37,620 bases of DNA, taken from the NCBI GenBank assembly GCA_020355945.1, contig CP070627.1, positions 4,262,703-4,300,322 of the forward strand. The letters are read 5' to 3'. The DNA comes from Candidatus Aminicenantota bacterium (GTDB taxonomy: Bacteria > Acidobacteriota > Aminicenantia > UBA2199). Below, piece after piece: positions 15,595 through 24,679 of this stretch (positions within the stretch are counted from its first letter, which is position 1; the number at the start of each line of letters is the position of its first letter). Under the pieces are notes generated by a model. The model saw only the letters and a program-made list of their open reading frames with translations, ran no database searches and was not told the DNA's origin. The position numbers and the translations under genes were made by a program.

Positions 15595-18500
15595 TCACAT
15601 CATTTCATCGGAATCTCCGAAGAAAAAATTAGTGGTTTCTTCCATTATATTTAAGGAACGATCAATTTTTTCGTCTGAAATAAATTCAGGGGTTTTTTTA
15701 TCGTCTATATGCTGGGCCAGGGAACGAATGGTGGGATATCTAAACATCTCCACTATAGGGATATCTTTTTGAAAAACCTGGTTTAATTTACCGTTTAACT
15801 GGATCAGGTTCAGGGAATGTCCCCCTATATCGAAGAAATTATCATGGACACCGAGGTTATCGTTATGAAGGACTTCCTTCCAGGCAGCAGCGATTAATTC
15901 TTCGGTTTCGTTTTCAGGTGCTGCATATTCGCTGCCTGTTTTCAAATTCATATCAAGGGAGTGCAAAACCTTTTGATCTACTTTTCCATTTGGGGTTAAG
16001 GGGACATTTTTGATGCGGATAAAATAGGATGGTATCATATAAGCAGGTAGTTCCCTGGCCAGGTATTCTTTTAATTCCGGTGCCGAGAATTCTCGTTGGG
16101 TAACGACATAGGCACAGAGATATGCCTCCCCGTCTTCCTTTTTTCTTGGTGACACCACTGCATCGTTTATGTCCTCATGCCGCAGCAGTTGGTTTGCTAT
16201 TTCTCCGGGTTCTATGCGAAAGCCCCTTATTTTGACCTGGTAGTCGATGCGGCTCAGGTATTCCATATCGCCATTTTCCAGGAGTCTTCCCAAATCGCCG
16301 GACCTGTAGAGGCGCTGCCCGGTTATATAGGGATGGTTGACAAATTTTTCGCTGGTTAATTCGGGTCTATTTAAATACCCCCTGCCCACACCTTCACCGC
16401 CGACGCAGATTTCTCCTGTAACTCCAAGGGGTAACAGTTGCTGCCCCCTGCCCATGATATAAGTGGATAAGGTGGGAATAGGCTGACCGATGTTACTTAT
16501 ATTTAAGCGGATATCCCTGTGTTCTATCTCTTTATAAGTAACATGGACGGTGGTTTCGGTGATACCGAACATATTGATGAGCCGGGTTTCGGGGTACTTG
16601 TTTTTCCACTGTTGTAATTTCAGTGGTGTTAAGGCTTCTCCTCCAAAGATGACATATTTCAGATAGAGATGTTTATTGGGATTTTGTACTTCCAGGTTCG
16701 CCAGGTTATAAAATGCCGAAGGGGTTTGATTTAATACGGTAATGTTTTCCTTTGCCAATATTTCCAGGAATTCCCGTGTATCCACGGCGGTTATACGAGG
16801 TATCAGCCTTAACTTCCCACCGTATAACAGGGCGCCATACATTTCCCACACAGAGAAATCAAAACAATAGGAATGAAACAGCGTCCAGGTATCACGGCTG
16901 TTAAAATCAAATTGAAACCTGTCGTTGAATAGCAAACGTACGACATTGCGATGGGTGATGAGGGTGCCTTTGGGTTTATCGGTGGTACCGGAGGTGTAGA
17001 TGCCGTAAGCCAGGTTGGCAGGGCCAACCTGGCTTACGGTTGAGGGAGTACTTTTGGAGAAGTAAAAAATATCTTTCTCAATATTAATAGTCTGTAAAGG
17101 CAATCCTTGCGGTTGCCCGCTTCCCTCCTCGACCTCAGCCTTAGCCTTAACCTGGAGTTTTGGTGAGGTTACCAAAATTCCTACCTGGCTGTCTTTTAAC
17201 ATGTAATTAATTCGTTCTGCCGGGTACTCCGGGTCAATGGGCATATAGGCGCCACCGGATTTTAATATTGCCAATATAGCGATTATCATTTCCACGGAAC
17301 GATCCGCCATGATACCCACAATGGTATCGGGTTGAACACCTCTTTGCTGCAATAAATGTGCCAATTGAGCAGATATTTTATTCAATGCCCTGTAGGTAAT
17401 CGCATGGCGCATGGCGCATGGCGCATAGCGTTCTTCTGCACTCTGCGCTGTGCGCTTTGAGCTTTGCCCAACCACAGCAATGCTGCCTGGCGTTCTCTCT
17501 ACCTGCTCTTCAAATAGCTCATGTATTGTTTTATTTTGCGGATATCCTGCTTCGGTTCTATTAAAACCAAATAATAATTGTTTCTTTTCCAATGGAGAGA
17601 TGATCTCTATTTCTTCCACAGGGATTCCAGGATTAATGCTGAATTGCTCGATTATACTTATCAGGTGCGTTTCTATTCTTTTGATTACATCGGCATTATA
17701 TGCGATTGAATTGTAAAGTATACCCATTTCCAATTCTCGCATTAAGACACCCATAACATTTAAATCATAGTTAGTCTGCTCAAATACCTCAACATGCTCT
17801 ACCCAAAAATCCGAGCGGTTATCCTGGCTTAATTTTTTTATTTCATTATCCACCGGGTAATTCTCAAATACAACAAGATGATTCACAAGTGCTCTTTTTA
17901 ACAGGCTGTTGGCCTGTATCTCAGCCAGGGGTATAAATTCATACAATTTGGATTGAGTCATTTGCACCTGTACTTTTTTCAGGAGGTTGACAAATTTTTC
18001 TCCAGGTTCATTTTTTATCCTTGTCGGAATTGTATTTATAAATAATCCCACCATGTTTTCAATGCCTTCAAAATCTTCGGGTCTTCCTGAAACCACAGTA
18101 CCAAATACCACATCATTGGTGTCATTGTATTTTTGAAGCAAAATCCCCCACAAGCATTGGAATATGGTATTGATGGTTAAGTTATTTTCATTTGCGATTC
18201 TCTTTAGTTCCTCGGTTAACACCTGGTTTATTTTAAAGTGATGCTCTGCCAGTTCATATTCATCTTCTCTTTCTCTTCCTTCAATATACCTGGGAATATT
18301 CGTCTGGTTTTCGTAATGCTGGAGATAACTTTTCCAATATTTAATTCCTGCTTCCTTATCCTGTTTCTCTAACCATTTAATATAATTCTTATACTCCTTA
18401 ACCGGTTCCAACTTCAAGGGTTCACCCTTTCGAAATGATTGATATATTTGCAATAAATCTTTATAGATGATTCTCACACTCCATCCATCCAATATGATAT

Positions 18501-18933
18501 GATGAAAACTGAATAACATGAGATGGGTGTCCTTTGCAGTTTTTATTATTGAAATACGCAAGGGGAGGTCTTTTGATAAATTAAATCCCATCTTTCTATC
18601 TTTTCTTTTAAAGTCCTCCTGGAAACTGCTGCTTTCTTGTTTATTTAAGTGAGAAATATCCAGGTAGCAAATAGAGGCTTTTCTTTTTTTTAAGACCACC
18701 TGCAAAGGCTTTTGCAATTTTTCATAGACAAAGACAGTTCTTAACACATCGTACCTTTCTATGATTTGAATGAAGGCTTGCTCCAGTAATCGATGATCAA
18801 ATTCTCCATGGATCCAATAAACCATTTGTTCAAAATAAGCCTCGGAATACCTGTCTGCTAAATAATGAAAAAGCATCCCTTCCTGCATTGGTGAAAGGAA
18901 ATATATATCCTTTACATCGCTTTTGGCAATCAT
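15595..18933 (-). CDS. NRPS subunit C-A(Thr)-PCP
   Basis: 1112 aa. I place the start at ATG 18933. It has AAGGAG 8 nt upstream, overlapping the stop of the previous gene, and the protein then begins just before the C-domain motif LSPMQEGM. An upstream start at 18981 would add 16 residues inside the previous gene and lacks such a site. The C domain (8-430) has HHIILDGW at 144-151 and is of the type that follows an epimerase. The A domain (about 455-965) reads D,F,W,N,I,G,M,V,H,K, the threonine code. PCP serine is 1040 in GGHS. There is no E or TE; the tail ends NFFFGDSDEMM. The A3 core reads TSGTTDKPKG, with Asp652 where Gly is usual, and is preceded by AYGIY rather than AYVIY. Whether the domain still adenylates is uncertain. 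A PCP end followed by a KS-led subunit suggests hand-over to the PKS. Confidence 0.93.
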   Translation of the reverse strand: MIAKSDVKDIYFLSPMQEGMLFHYLADRYSEAYFEQMVYWIHGEFDHRLLEQAFIQIIERYDVLRTVFVYEKLQKPLQVVLKKRKASICYLDISHLNKQESSSFQEDFKRKDRKMGFNLSKDLPLRISIIKTAKDTHLMLFSFHHIILDGWSVRIIYKDLLQIYQSFRKGEPLKLEPVKEYKNYIKWLEKQDKEAGIKYWKSYLQHYENQTNIPRYIEGREREDEYELAEHHFKINQVLTEELKRIANENNLTINTIFQCLWGILLQKYNDTNDVVFGTVVSGRPEDFEGIENMVGLFINTIPTRIKNEPGEKFVNLLKKVQVQMTQSKLYEFIPLAEIQANSLLKRALVNHLVVFENYPVDNEIKKLSQDNRSDFWVEHVEVFEQTNYDLNVMGVLMRELEMGILYNSIAYNADVIKRIETHLISIIEQFSINPGIPVEEIEIISPLEKKQLLFGFNRTEAGYPQNKTIHELFEEQVERTPGSIAVVGQSSKRTAQSAEERYAPCAMRHAITYRALNKISAQLAHLLQQRGVQPDTIVGIMADRSVEMIIAILAILKSGGAYMPIDPEYPAERINYMLKDSQVGILVTSPKLQVKAKAEVEEGSGQPQGLPLQTINIEKDIFYFSKSTPSTVSQVGPANLAYGIYTSGTTDKPKGTLITHRNVVRLLFNDRFQFDFNSRDTWTLFHSYCFDFSVWEMYGALLYGGKLRLIPRITAVDTREFLEILAKENITVLNQTPSAFYNLANLEVQNPNKHLYLKYVIFGGEALTPLKLQQWKNKYPETRLINMFGITETTVHVTYKEIEHRDIRLNISNIGQPIPTLSTYIMGRGQQLLPLGVTGEICVGGEGVGRGYLNRPELTSEKFVNHPYITGQRLYRSGDLGRLLENGDMEYLSRIDYQVKIRGFRIEPGEIANQLLRHEDINDAVVSPRKKEDGEAYLCAYVVTQREFSAPELKEYLARELPAYMIPSYFIRIKNVPLTPNGKVDQKVLHSLDMNLKTGSEYAAPENETEELIAAAWKEVLHNDNLGVHDNFFDIGGHSLNLIQLNGKLNQVFQKDIPIVEMFRYPTIRSLAQHIDDKKTPEFISDEKIDRSLNIMEETTNFFFGDSDEMM
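17003..17039. repeat. Perfect palindrome, 17-bp arms with 3-nt loop, beside the A3 motif
   Basis: Left arm CCGTAAGCCAGGTTGGC, spacer AGG, right arm GCCAACCTGGCTTACGG. It is in frame within the A domain, immediately upstream in the protein of the A3 loop. The arm nearest A3 encodes NLAYG; the other arm encodes part of the low-complexity TVSQVG segment. The same structure with a different but still paired sequence occurs at 5299-5329. Confidence 0.9.
17041..17160. repeat. GGTTGAGG / CCTTAACC hexamer-type inverted repeat remnants in a pre-A3 loop
   Basis: Next to the palindrome, GGTTGAGG begins at 17038. The opposite flank (about 17123-17155) carries CCTCGACCTCAGCC and CCTTAACC units, the reverse complement of the same family. 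About 80 bp lie between them. All of it is in frame and codes a variable loop before the A3 motif. The layout matches 5331-5431. Confidence 0.65.
17401..17468. repeat. Heptamer tandem repeats in an A-domain loop
   Basis: Four direct copies of CGCATGG (the last is CGCATAG) span 17401-17428. After a TTCTTCTGCAC spacer come TGCGCTG, TGCGCTT and TGAGCTT units. The insertion falls just before the YRALN segment of the A domain and encodes the loop SKRTAQSAEERYAPC. A 7-bp unit is not a multiple of three, so a gain or loss of single units would shift the frame. Confidence 0.8.
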
Positions 18934-18946
18934 ATCTTTTTTCTCC

Positions 18947-21900
18947 TTAATCCTTTGTTGTGTTCCCGCCGAGAATATCAAAGACCAATTCTAATTCCTG
19001 TTCTTCGATTGAAGAAGTAAAATCACTTCGGGTAAATTCGGTATCTTCCCGGGATGCACAATGATCGATAATTTGCCGGAGGTATTTTTCATAGCCGGTA
19101 ACAAAAGACTGTATGTCATTGTCTTCAAAATCTCCCGGACAATACTTCACTATGGTTCTCAATCTCTTATTAAGTACCATTCCCGTGATGTAAAGGGAAT
19201 AAAACCATTGGGTATTTAATGGGCTGATAGAGTTCCCACTGGAAATATCAGCCACCTGGAATAATGGATTACTCAAATCTTCATCTGTTTGCCCGAGGTA
19301 ATTGAAACTCACTTCCGGGTTCAAACGAAATTCAATTGACTGTTTATTTTCTTCGTTGGTTAAGTACTTCAATATGCCGTATCCAATACCTTTGTTGGGA
19401 ATATCCCTCAGCATATCCTTGGTATTTTTGATGACAGAGGAGATGTCTTCTTTATTTCTCATGCCACCAAGAATCACAGGGGATACCGAAGTGAACCAAC
19501 CCACGGTACGAGTTATATTGACATCTGGTATGATGTCTTCCCTACCATGTCCTTCTAAAACAACCGGTATCCGTTCTAACCCGGTCCAATCGCTTAAAGC
19601 CAGGCTTAACCCTGCCAGTAAAATGTCATTTATCTCTGTATTATAAGCCTTATTTACTCGCTTTAACAATTTTTCAGTGTATTGCTCGGATAACTCGAAG
19701 GTTTTTATGCCGTTGTTTTTGGATTTACCCGCCTGGTTATCCTTATTTTTAGATAAGGGGGATAATTCCATTTTTTCCAGGTTCTGCCAATATTTCAATT
19801 CTTTGAGCATGGTTTCACTATTGGCATATTCATATAATTTTTCTGCCCATTCTTTATAAGAGCTTGTTTTTAAAGGTAGTTGGCAATCTTCTGCTTTCAC
19901 TCCATTTTCCATTTGTTGATAAAGTGAGGTAAAATCCTCAAATAAGATACTTAAAGACACCGTATCAACTAGCAGGTGGTGGATAGCAATGAGCAAATAA
20001 TCACCTTTAATGGTTTTGAATAGACCCAATTTCAGCAGTGGTCCACGGCTCAAATCCATACTGGCCTGGATTTGATTGCATTTTTCTTCAATTATTTTTT
20101 CATAGGATTCCCCGGTTATTTCCATGTCGATGAGTTCGTAGAGGGGAGATTGAATGCCGCGGTTGACCTGTTTTATTTCTTCGTCTTCAATTAAATACAC
20201 CATGCGCAGTGCATCGTGATGTTCCGCCAATTTTTGAAACACCTTTTCCAGGATATCTTTGTTGAAGCCCCCTGGCCGGTAAACCATGACAGGCAGGTTA
20301 AAATGATGCATTTCCGATATTTTTTTTTGGAAAAACCATTTTTGTATGGGGGTTAATTTGACTTCACCTTCAACGACTTCCTGGTTAATCTCCTGTTTAA
20401 GGGGTTTCATATGAGGGGTTAATTCCTTGATGGTGGGATACTGGAATAAATCGCTGATATCTAGCTTGAGTTCATAATTCAACAGCCGGGATGATATTTG
20501 GATTGCCTTTATAGAATCCCCTCCCATGTTAAAATAGTTGTCAGCGGTTCCTATCCTCTCAATACCCATCACTTCTTGCCATACATCAACCATTATTTTC
20601 TCCGATTTACAGGTGGGAGGGCAATAATTCTCTCCCATATCCATTGAGCTTTGATCAATGGCTGCTAAAGATTTCCTGTCTACCTTTCCGTTGGGGGTTA
20701 TGGGCAATTTATCCAATTGCACAAAATAGGAAGGTATCATAAATTCCGGGAGGTATAATGACAAATGATGTCTTAATTCCCCCACTTCAATATTTGGGCC
20801 GGAGGGGACTATATAGGCTGCCAGGCTATTATAGCCCTTTTCATCCTCCTTGACCAATACGAGGGACTGACGGATACCCTCAAACTTCGATAGATAATAT
20901 TCCACTTCACTGGTTTCAATGCGATATCCCCTTATTTTTACCTGTTGATCCACCCGGCCCAGGAACTCAATATTTCCATCTGCCAGTCTTCGAGCCCGGT
21001 CTCCTGTTTTAAACATCCGTTTCCCGGGTTTAAAGGGATTGGGTATAAATTGTTCAACTGTTAATCCCGGTTTGTTCAAGTACCCCCTTGCCAACCCATG
21101 TCCGGAAATGTATAGTTCTCCCATACATCCCGGGGGTACATTTCTCATGTCCATATCCAATAAATAGATTTCCATATTATCGGCCGGGATTCCAATGGGT
21201 ACTGAGGGTGTGTCATCTGCCCGGGGTTTGAATCTATAAATCATACACCCCACCGTTGCTTCTGTGGGTCCGTATTCATTGTAAATTTCAATATTTCCAT
21301 TAAAGTTTGCAGTGATTTTTTGTGCCAATGGGGTTTCTAACCGTTCACCCCCCACGATAAAACGCCGGATAGTCGGTTCCTGCTCTTTTCGATTACTCAT
21401 CAACATTAAATGGACCGGCGTTAATTTAACCACTGCCGCGTTATTCCCGTTAAATATCTTTTCCACCAGAAATTCCCTGTCTTCCCCCTGGTAAACCACG
21501 ATAGAGTTGCCGGTTATTAATGGAGTAAATATTGAAGTTACTGTCAGGTCAAAGGCAATAGAGGTATATAATGGGAAGTTTGCCTTTTCATTTTGAACGT
21601 AGGTTCGGGCTGCCCAGCGGATGTAATTTACCAGGCTTCCATGTTGGATGAGTACCCCTTTGGGATTTCCTGTGGTGCCGGATGTGTAGATTAGATAGGC
21701 CGCGCTTGCTAAATCACAACGCATTTCCGGGTTGGCTCCATCCTCCCCGGGTATATTTTCGTCGTCCAATAATATCAAGGGGTGAGGGGAAATGACTTTC
21801 TCTGCATAGGCTTTGACTGCTAATATCGCCATTGCCTTACTGTCTTCCAGCATATAACGGATTCTTTGCAAAGGATAGCCCGGGTCTATGGGTAAATACG

Positions 21901-22945
21901 CCCCTCCCGCTTTCAATATGCCTAATATCCCGATAACAGCTTCCGGGGAGGGTTGAAGAATAAATCCCACAATGGTTTCTTTCTTAACTCCCCTGGTTTT
22001 CAACAGTTTTGCCAACCGGTTTGCTTTGGTGTTCAATTCCCGGTAACTCACTTCCCCACCGCTGTCATCCAGGATAAGAGCTGCTGCCCCGGGATTTTTG
22101 CCAGCCTGGTCTGCAAATAGTTCATGAACTGCCTTTTGGTCCGAGTAATCATGGGCTGTATTGTTGAATTCAATGATTAATTCTTGCTTTTCTTCGGGGG
22201 AAAGTATGTCAATGGAAGATAGCTGTATATCGATATCAAAAATAACCATCTCCAATAACCGTTTAAAATGCTCTAAAATTCTTCCTATTGTGTCTTTTTT
22301 ATATAAAGATGCTTTGTATTCCAGTTCCATACAAATCGATCCTGCGGTCCTATTAAAAGAAAATAGGATGGCAGGTTGAATATGCCGGAGATATTTCCTG
22401 TCCTGGAGATTCTCCAGTAAGACCGCTACTTCAAATAAACCGCACCTATTTTCACCGTCATTTACCATCAATTGGTCAAACAGTTCTTCCACGGGGTAAT
22501 TTTGATTTTCCACAGCTCCGGCAACCGTGTCTCTTACCTGTAATAAGAATTGTTTAAAGGTCATATGATCCCGGGTTTGATTTCTTAAGGGCAGTATGGT
22601 ATTAACATATTCTGCTTCCGCCTCCTGTTTATCGATGGTTGTTCCTACGATGATATCATTGGCCCCGGTATAGAGGTGGATCAAAATATCGGTTACCGCC
22701 ACTATTATCATATGCAACCTGGGGTCGGATTCATTTCGCAACTGCATCAATCGTGAAAATATTTTCTTGTCGAAGGTATGGTCTAGCTTGCCGGTATGAA
22801 GGTTGTCGGTGCCATCCCCTTCATAATCATAGGGAAAACCGCTTATAACAAATTCCCCGGATAATTTATCCAACCAATATTCTTTTTCTTTAAAGAATTG
22901 TTCGCCAACATGCAAATTTTCCTTAGAAGCATTTATTTCTTTCAT
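18947..22945 (-). CDS. NRPS subunit half-C-A(Asn)-PCP-E
   Basis: 1332 aa. I chose ATG 22945, preceded by AAAGGAAAG directly after the stop of the radical SAM gene 10 bp upstream. A possible start at 23008 lies inside that gene. Residues 20-250 align only to the C-terminal lobe of a C domain (KEYWLDKLSGEF onward), with no HHxxxDG lobe. The A domain (265-745) has TSGTTGNPKG and pocket residues D,L,T,K,I,G,E,V,G,K, closest to known asparagine codes. PCP serine is 811 in GGDS, the variant seen before E domains. The E domain (870-1310) keeps HHLLVD at 989-994, EGHGRE and NYLGQ. It has T and L where G and W are usual in HHxxxDGxSW, so activity is likely but not certain. It ends NTTKD with no DFGF tag, and the next subunit has a full C domain. 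Confidence 0.93.
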   Translation of the reverse strand: MKEINASKENLHVGEQFFKEKEYWLDKLSGEFVISGFPYDYEGDGTDNLHTGKLDHTFDKKIFSRLMQLRNESDPRLHMIIVAVTDILIHLYTGANDIIVGTTIDKQEAEAEYVNTILPLRNQTRDHMTFKQFLLQVRDTVAGAVENQNYPVEELFDQLMVNDGENRCGLFEVAVLLENLQDRKYLRHIQPAILFSFNRTAGSICMELEYKASLYKKDTIGRILEHFKRLLEMVIFDIDIQLSSIDILSPEEKQELIIEFNNTAHDYSDQKAVHELFADQAGKNPGAAALILDDSGGEVSYRELNTKANRLAKLLKTRGVKKETIVGFILQPSPEAVIGILGILKAGGAYLPIDPGYPLQRIRYMLEDSKAMAILAVKAYAEKVISPHPLILLDDENIPGEDGANPEMRCDLASAAYLIYTSGTTGNPKGVLIQHGSLVNYIRWAARTYVQNEKANFPLYTSIAFDLTVTSIFTPLITGNSIVVYQGEDREFLVEKIFNGNNAAVVKLTPVHLMLMSNRKEQEPTIRRFIVGGERLETPLAQKITANFNGNIEIYNEYGPTEATVGCMIYRFKPRADDTPSVPIGIPADNMEIYLLDMDMRNVPPGCMGELYISGHGLARGYLNKPGLTVEQFIPNPFKPGKRMFKTGDRARRLADGNIEFLGRVDQQVKIRGYRIETSEVEYYLSKFEGIRQSLVLVKEDEKGYNSLAAYIVPSGPNIEVGELRHHLSLYLPEFMIPSYFVQLDKLPITPNGKVDRKSLAAIDQSSMDMGENYCPPTCKSEKIMVDVWQEVMGIERIGTADNYFNMGGDSIKAIQISSRLLNYELKLDISDLFQYPTIKELTPHMKPLKQEINQEVVEGEVKLTPIQKWFFQKKISEMHHFNLPVMVYRPGGFNKDILEKVFQKLAEHHDALRMVYLIEDEEIKQVNRGIQSPLYELIDMEITGESYEKIIEEKCNQIQASMDLSRGPLLKLGLFKTIKGDYLLIAIHHLLVDTVSLSILFEDFTSLYQQMENGVKAEDCQLPLKTSSYKEWAEKLYEYANSETMLKELKYWQNLEKMELSPLSKNKDNQAGKSKNNGIKTFELSEQYTEKLLKRVNKAYNTEINDILLAGLSLALSDWTGLERIPVVLEGHGREDIIPDVNITRTVGWFTSVSPVILGGMRNKEDISSVIKNTKDMLRDIPNKGIGYGILKYLTNEENKQSIEFRLNPEVSFNYLGQTDEDLSNPLFQVADISSGNSISPLNTQWFYSLYITGMVLNKRLRTIVKYCPGDFEDNDIQSFVTGYEKYLRQIIDHCASREDTEFTRSDFTSSIEEQELELVFDILGGNTTKD
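22196..22888 (-). other. N-terminal half-condensation domain (C-terminal lobe only)
   Basis: This covers residues 20-250 of the 18947-22945 product. It begins at the YWLDKLSGE segment that follows the first lobe in full C domains, and it keeps the IIVGT and VNTILPLRN stretches. It lacks the HH motif and the usual GRxHxxLE segment. In place of the latter is KQEAEAEYVNT, which matches KQEIDAEFINT in the other half-C of the window. Its position next to a DFGF-tagged subunit and a DFGF-tagged radical SAM enzyme suggests a docking platform rather than a catalyst. Confidence 0.8.
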
Positions 22946-22955
22946 TTTCTTTCCT

Positions 22956-22970
22956 TTAAAAACCGAAATC
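22956..22970 (-). other. C-terminal DFGF tag (cobalamin radical SAM)
   Basis: The codons GAT TTC GGT TTT precede TAA, and the context is EDNGDFGF. This is one of four identical tetrapeptide C-termini in the locus. Confidence 0.9.
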
Positions 22971-24653
22971 GCCATTGTCTTCTCGCACATTCCTGGCAAA
23001 GGTTTCACTTTTTATGTTCTGGTTTTCATCGATATATTTATTCCTGGCCATGAAATCCAACAATGGCGGCACTGCATTTTTATGTAATCGGTGCCACCGT
23101 TCATCGGCATTCACGTGCTGATCATAGGAATAGGGGTTGGGGATTCCCAATTTTTTGCAGTGGGCTTCGAACCGGTGCACTCTCCTGAAGGTTTCCTCTC
23201 GTGAGGGTTCCATTTGCGGCCCCGGTGTATAGTACCGGAAGACTAACATATCCAATGCCTGTTTGGGGTACAACAATTCGATACCTTTCCGCCAGTCATC
23301 CGCACTGGTCTGCTTCGAATAGTGAACGAGAAAGTAATTGCATTCGGATTGAAAAATATCATCCTTTAATTCTTCCACCAGGTCCAGGGTCTGTTGAAAA
23401 TCCTCTTCGGTTTCCCCCGGGTGCCCAATCACCCAGTAGGCAGTGGTTTTGATGCCGGCATAGGCCAGGGCCGATAGGGTGGTTTTAATTTGTTCAACGG
23501 TTATTTGTTTATCCATTTCATCCAGTATGCGCTGCGACCCGCTTTCCGTGCCTAAGCGAACCCGGTATAATCCACCTCGCCGCCAGAGTAAGGTGTTGCG
23601 GATATCCCCGGAAGGATCATCTACTTTGAAATAGGCATCATAATACAATGAAATTCTTGCTTTAATGATTTCGTTGGCCAGGTCAGTGACCACAGGATTC
23701 AATAAGGAATCGGTCATGAAAAATAACTGGTGGCCGTATTGTTTGTGCATCTTTATCATCTCATCCGCGGTTTGTGCCGGATTTTTTACCCGGTATTTGC
23801 CGGCAACTTTCCGGGCGACACAAAAACTGCAACCATATTTACAACTGGCCGATGCAGTAGCTGCCAGGTAAGGATATTTTGCCATGTCCAGGTCGGAAAA
23901 ATCCGGTAAATCTTGCTCATGAAAGTCTAAAATACGTCCGCCCACATCCTCCTTCGTATACACACGCTTTGAATCCGGCAGGTCCCCTCGTAAATATTTT
24001 AAAAAGGGCAATTCCCCCTGTCCCAAAATGATTTTATCCAGGTAACCCGCTGAGGTGTCCAACAGGACCTGGAAATTGGGAGAATCCGGGGCATGGGTCT
24101 CATTAAAGGTTCCACCCCCCATCAAGGTTTTAATGTGAGGGTATTTCTCTTTTGTCAGTTTAAGCACATACATGGAGGCGGCAATGGTACATTTATATGC
24201 TGTCACTCCCACCACATCCGGCTGTTCCTCTTCCAATAACTCCAACCAATAGGCGTGCAGCATGGTATAAAATTCTTCCATGATCCGGTTCAGCTCCCGG
24301 GCATAGCAGTCCTCCACCTCGACATAATATGACTTATAAATCAATGTTTTGACCAATTCTTCATATTCGTCTTTATGGTTGTGATTCCAATGTGCCATTA
24401 AATGGCTTTGCAGCACATCGTGGCCGATATTGTTAAAATTTCCGCGTTTTTCTTCAGGAACGCATTTCTTCAGGGTTTCAAAATAGTTATTGTAAAAATC
24501 CAGGCATTCCTTTTTTACAATTAAATCAACGGTTCTTACTTTATAGCCGTGCTCCTGGAGAAACGCTTTAAGCGTGGTGATTCCCATTGGTGGGATCATG
24601 GGGTCCCAATAAGGTAAAATCGCCAGCAAAATTTTTTTCATGGTTGTTTCCAT
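22956..24653 (-). CDS. Cobalamin-binding-type radical SAM enzyme with C-terminal DFGF
   Basis: 565 aa. ATG 24653 has AAAGGAG 6 nt upstream. The N-terminal half looks like a B12-binding fold: PPMGITTLKAFLQEHGY, then PDVVGVTAY, LMGGG and ILGQGELPFLKYL. The radical SAM core has CKYGCSFC (C271, C275, C278), followed by LFFMTDS, LGTESGSQRILDEM and VIGHPGETEEDF. Cobalamin radical SAM enzymes of this layout often methylate unactivated carbon or phosphorus (PhpK is one such family), though other reactions are known. Its place between two NRPS genes, 10 bp before an Asn-activating subunit, suggests methylation of Asn or of the bound peptide. The last residues, EDNGDFGF, match the end of the NRPS at 31463-36049. 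The exact reaction cannot be read from the sequence. Confidence 0.9.
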   Translation of the reverse strand: METTMKKILLAILPYWDPMIPPMGITTLKAFLQEHGYKVRTVDLIVKKECLDFYNNYFETLKKCVPEEKRGNFNNIGHDVLQSHLMAHWNHNHKDEYEELVKTLIYKSYYVEVEDCYARELNRIMEEFYTMLHAYWLELLEEEQPDVVGVTAYKCTIAASMYVLKLTKEKYPHIKTLMGGGTFNETHAPDSPNFQVLLDTSAGYLDKIILGQGELPFLKYLRGDLPDSKRVYTKEDVGGRILDFHEQDLPDFSDLDMAKYPYLAATASASCKYGCSFCVARKVAGKYRVKNPAQTADEMIKMHKQYGHQLFFMTDSLLNPVVTDLANEIIKARISLYYDAYFKVDDPSGDIRNTLLWRRGGLYRVRLGTESGSQRILDEMDKQITVEQIKTTLSALAYAGIKTTAYWVIGHPGETEEDFQQTLDLVEELKDDIFQSECNYFLVHYSKQTSADDWRKGIELLYPKQALDMLVFRYYTPGPQMEPSREETFRRVHRFEAHCKKLGIPNPYSYDQHVNADERWHRLHKNAVPPLLDFMARNKYIDENQNIKSETFARNVREDNGDFGF

Positions 24654-24679
24654 TCTTGCTCCTTTTGTTACCTGTGATT

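Noticed and set aside
15595..15640. NFFFGDSDEMM tail as a variant of the DFGF tag
   Set aside because: The residues are not at the terminus and do not match DFGF; the partner downstream starts with KS, not a half-C.
18934..18981. Start of the C-A(Thr)-PCP subunit at 18981
   Set aside because: It overlaps the previous gene by 35 nt. ATG 18933 has AAGGAG at the right distance and fits the C-domain start.
22946..23008. Start of the half-C-A(Asn) NRPS at 23008
   Set aside because: It lies inside the radical SAM gene. ATG 22945 has a good ribosome binding site directly after that gene's stop.
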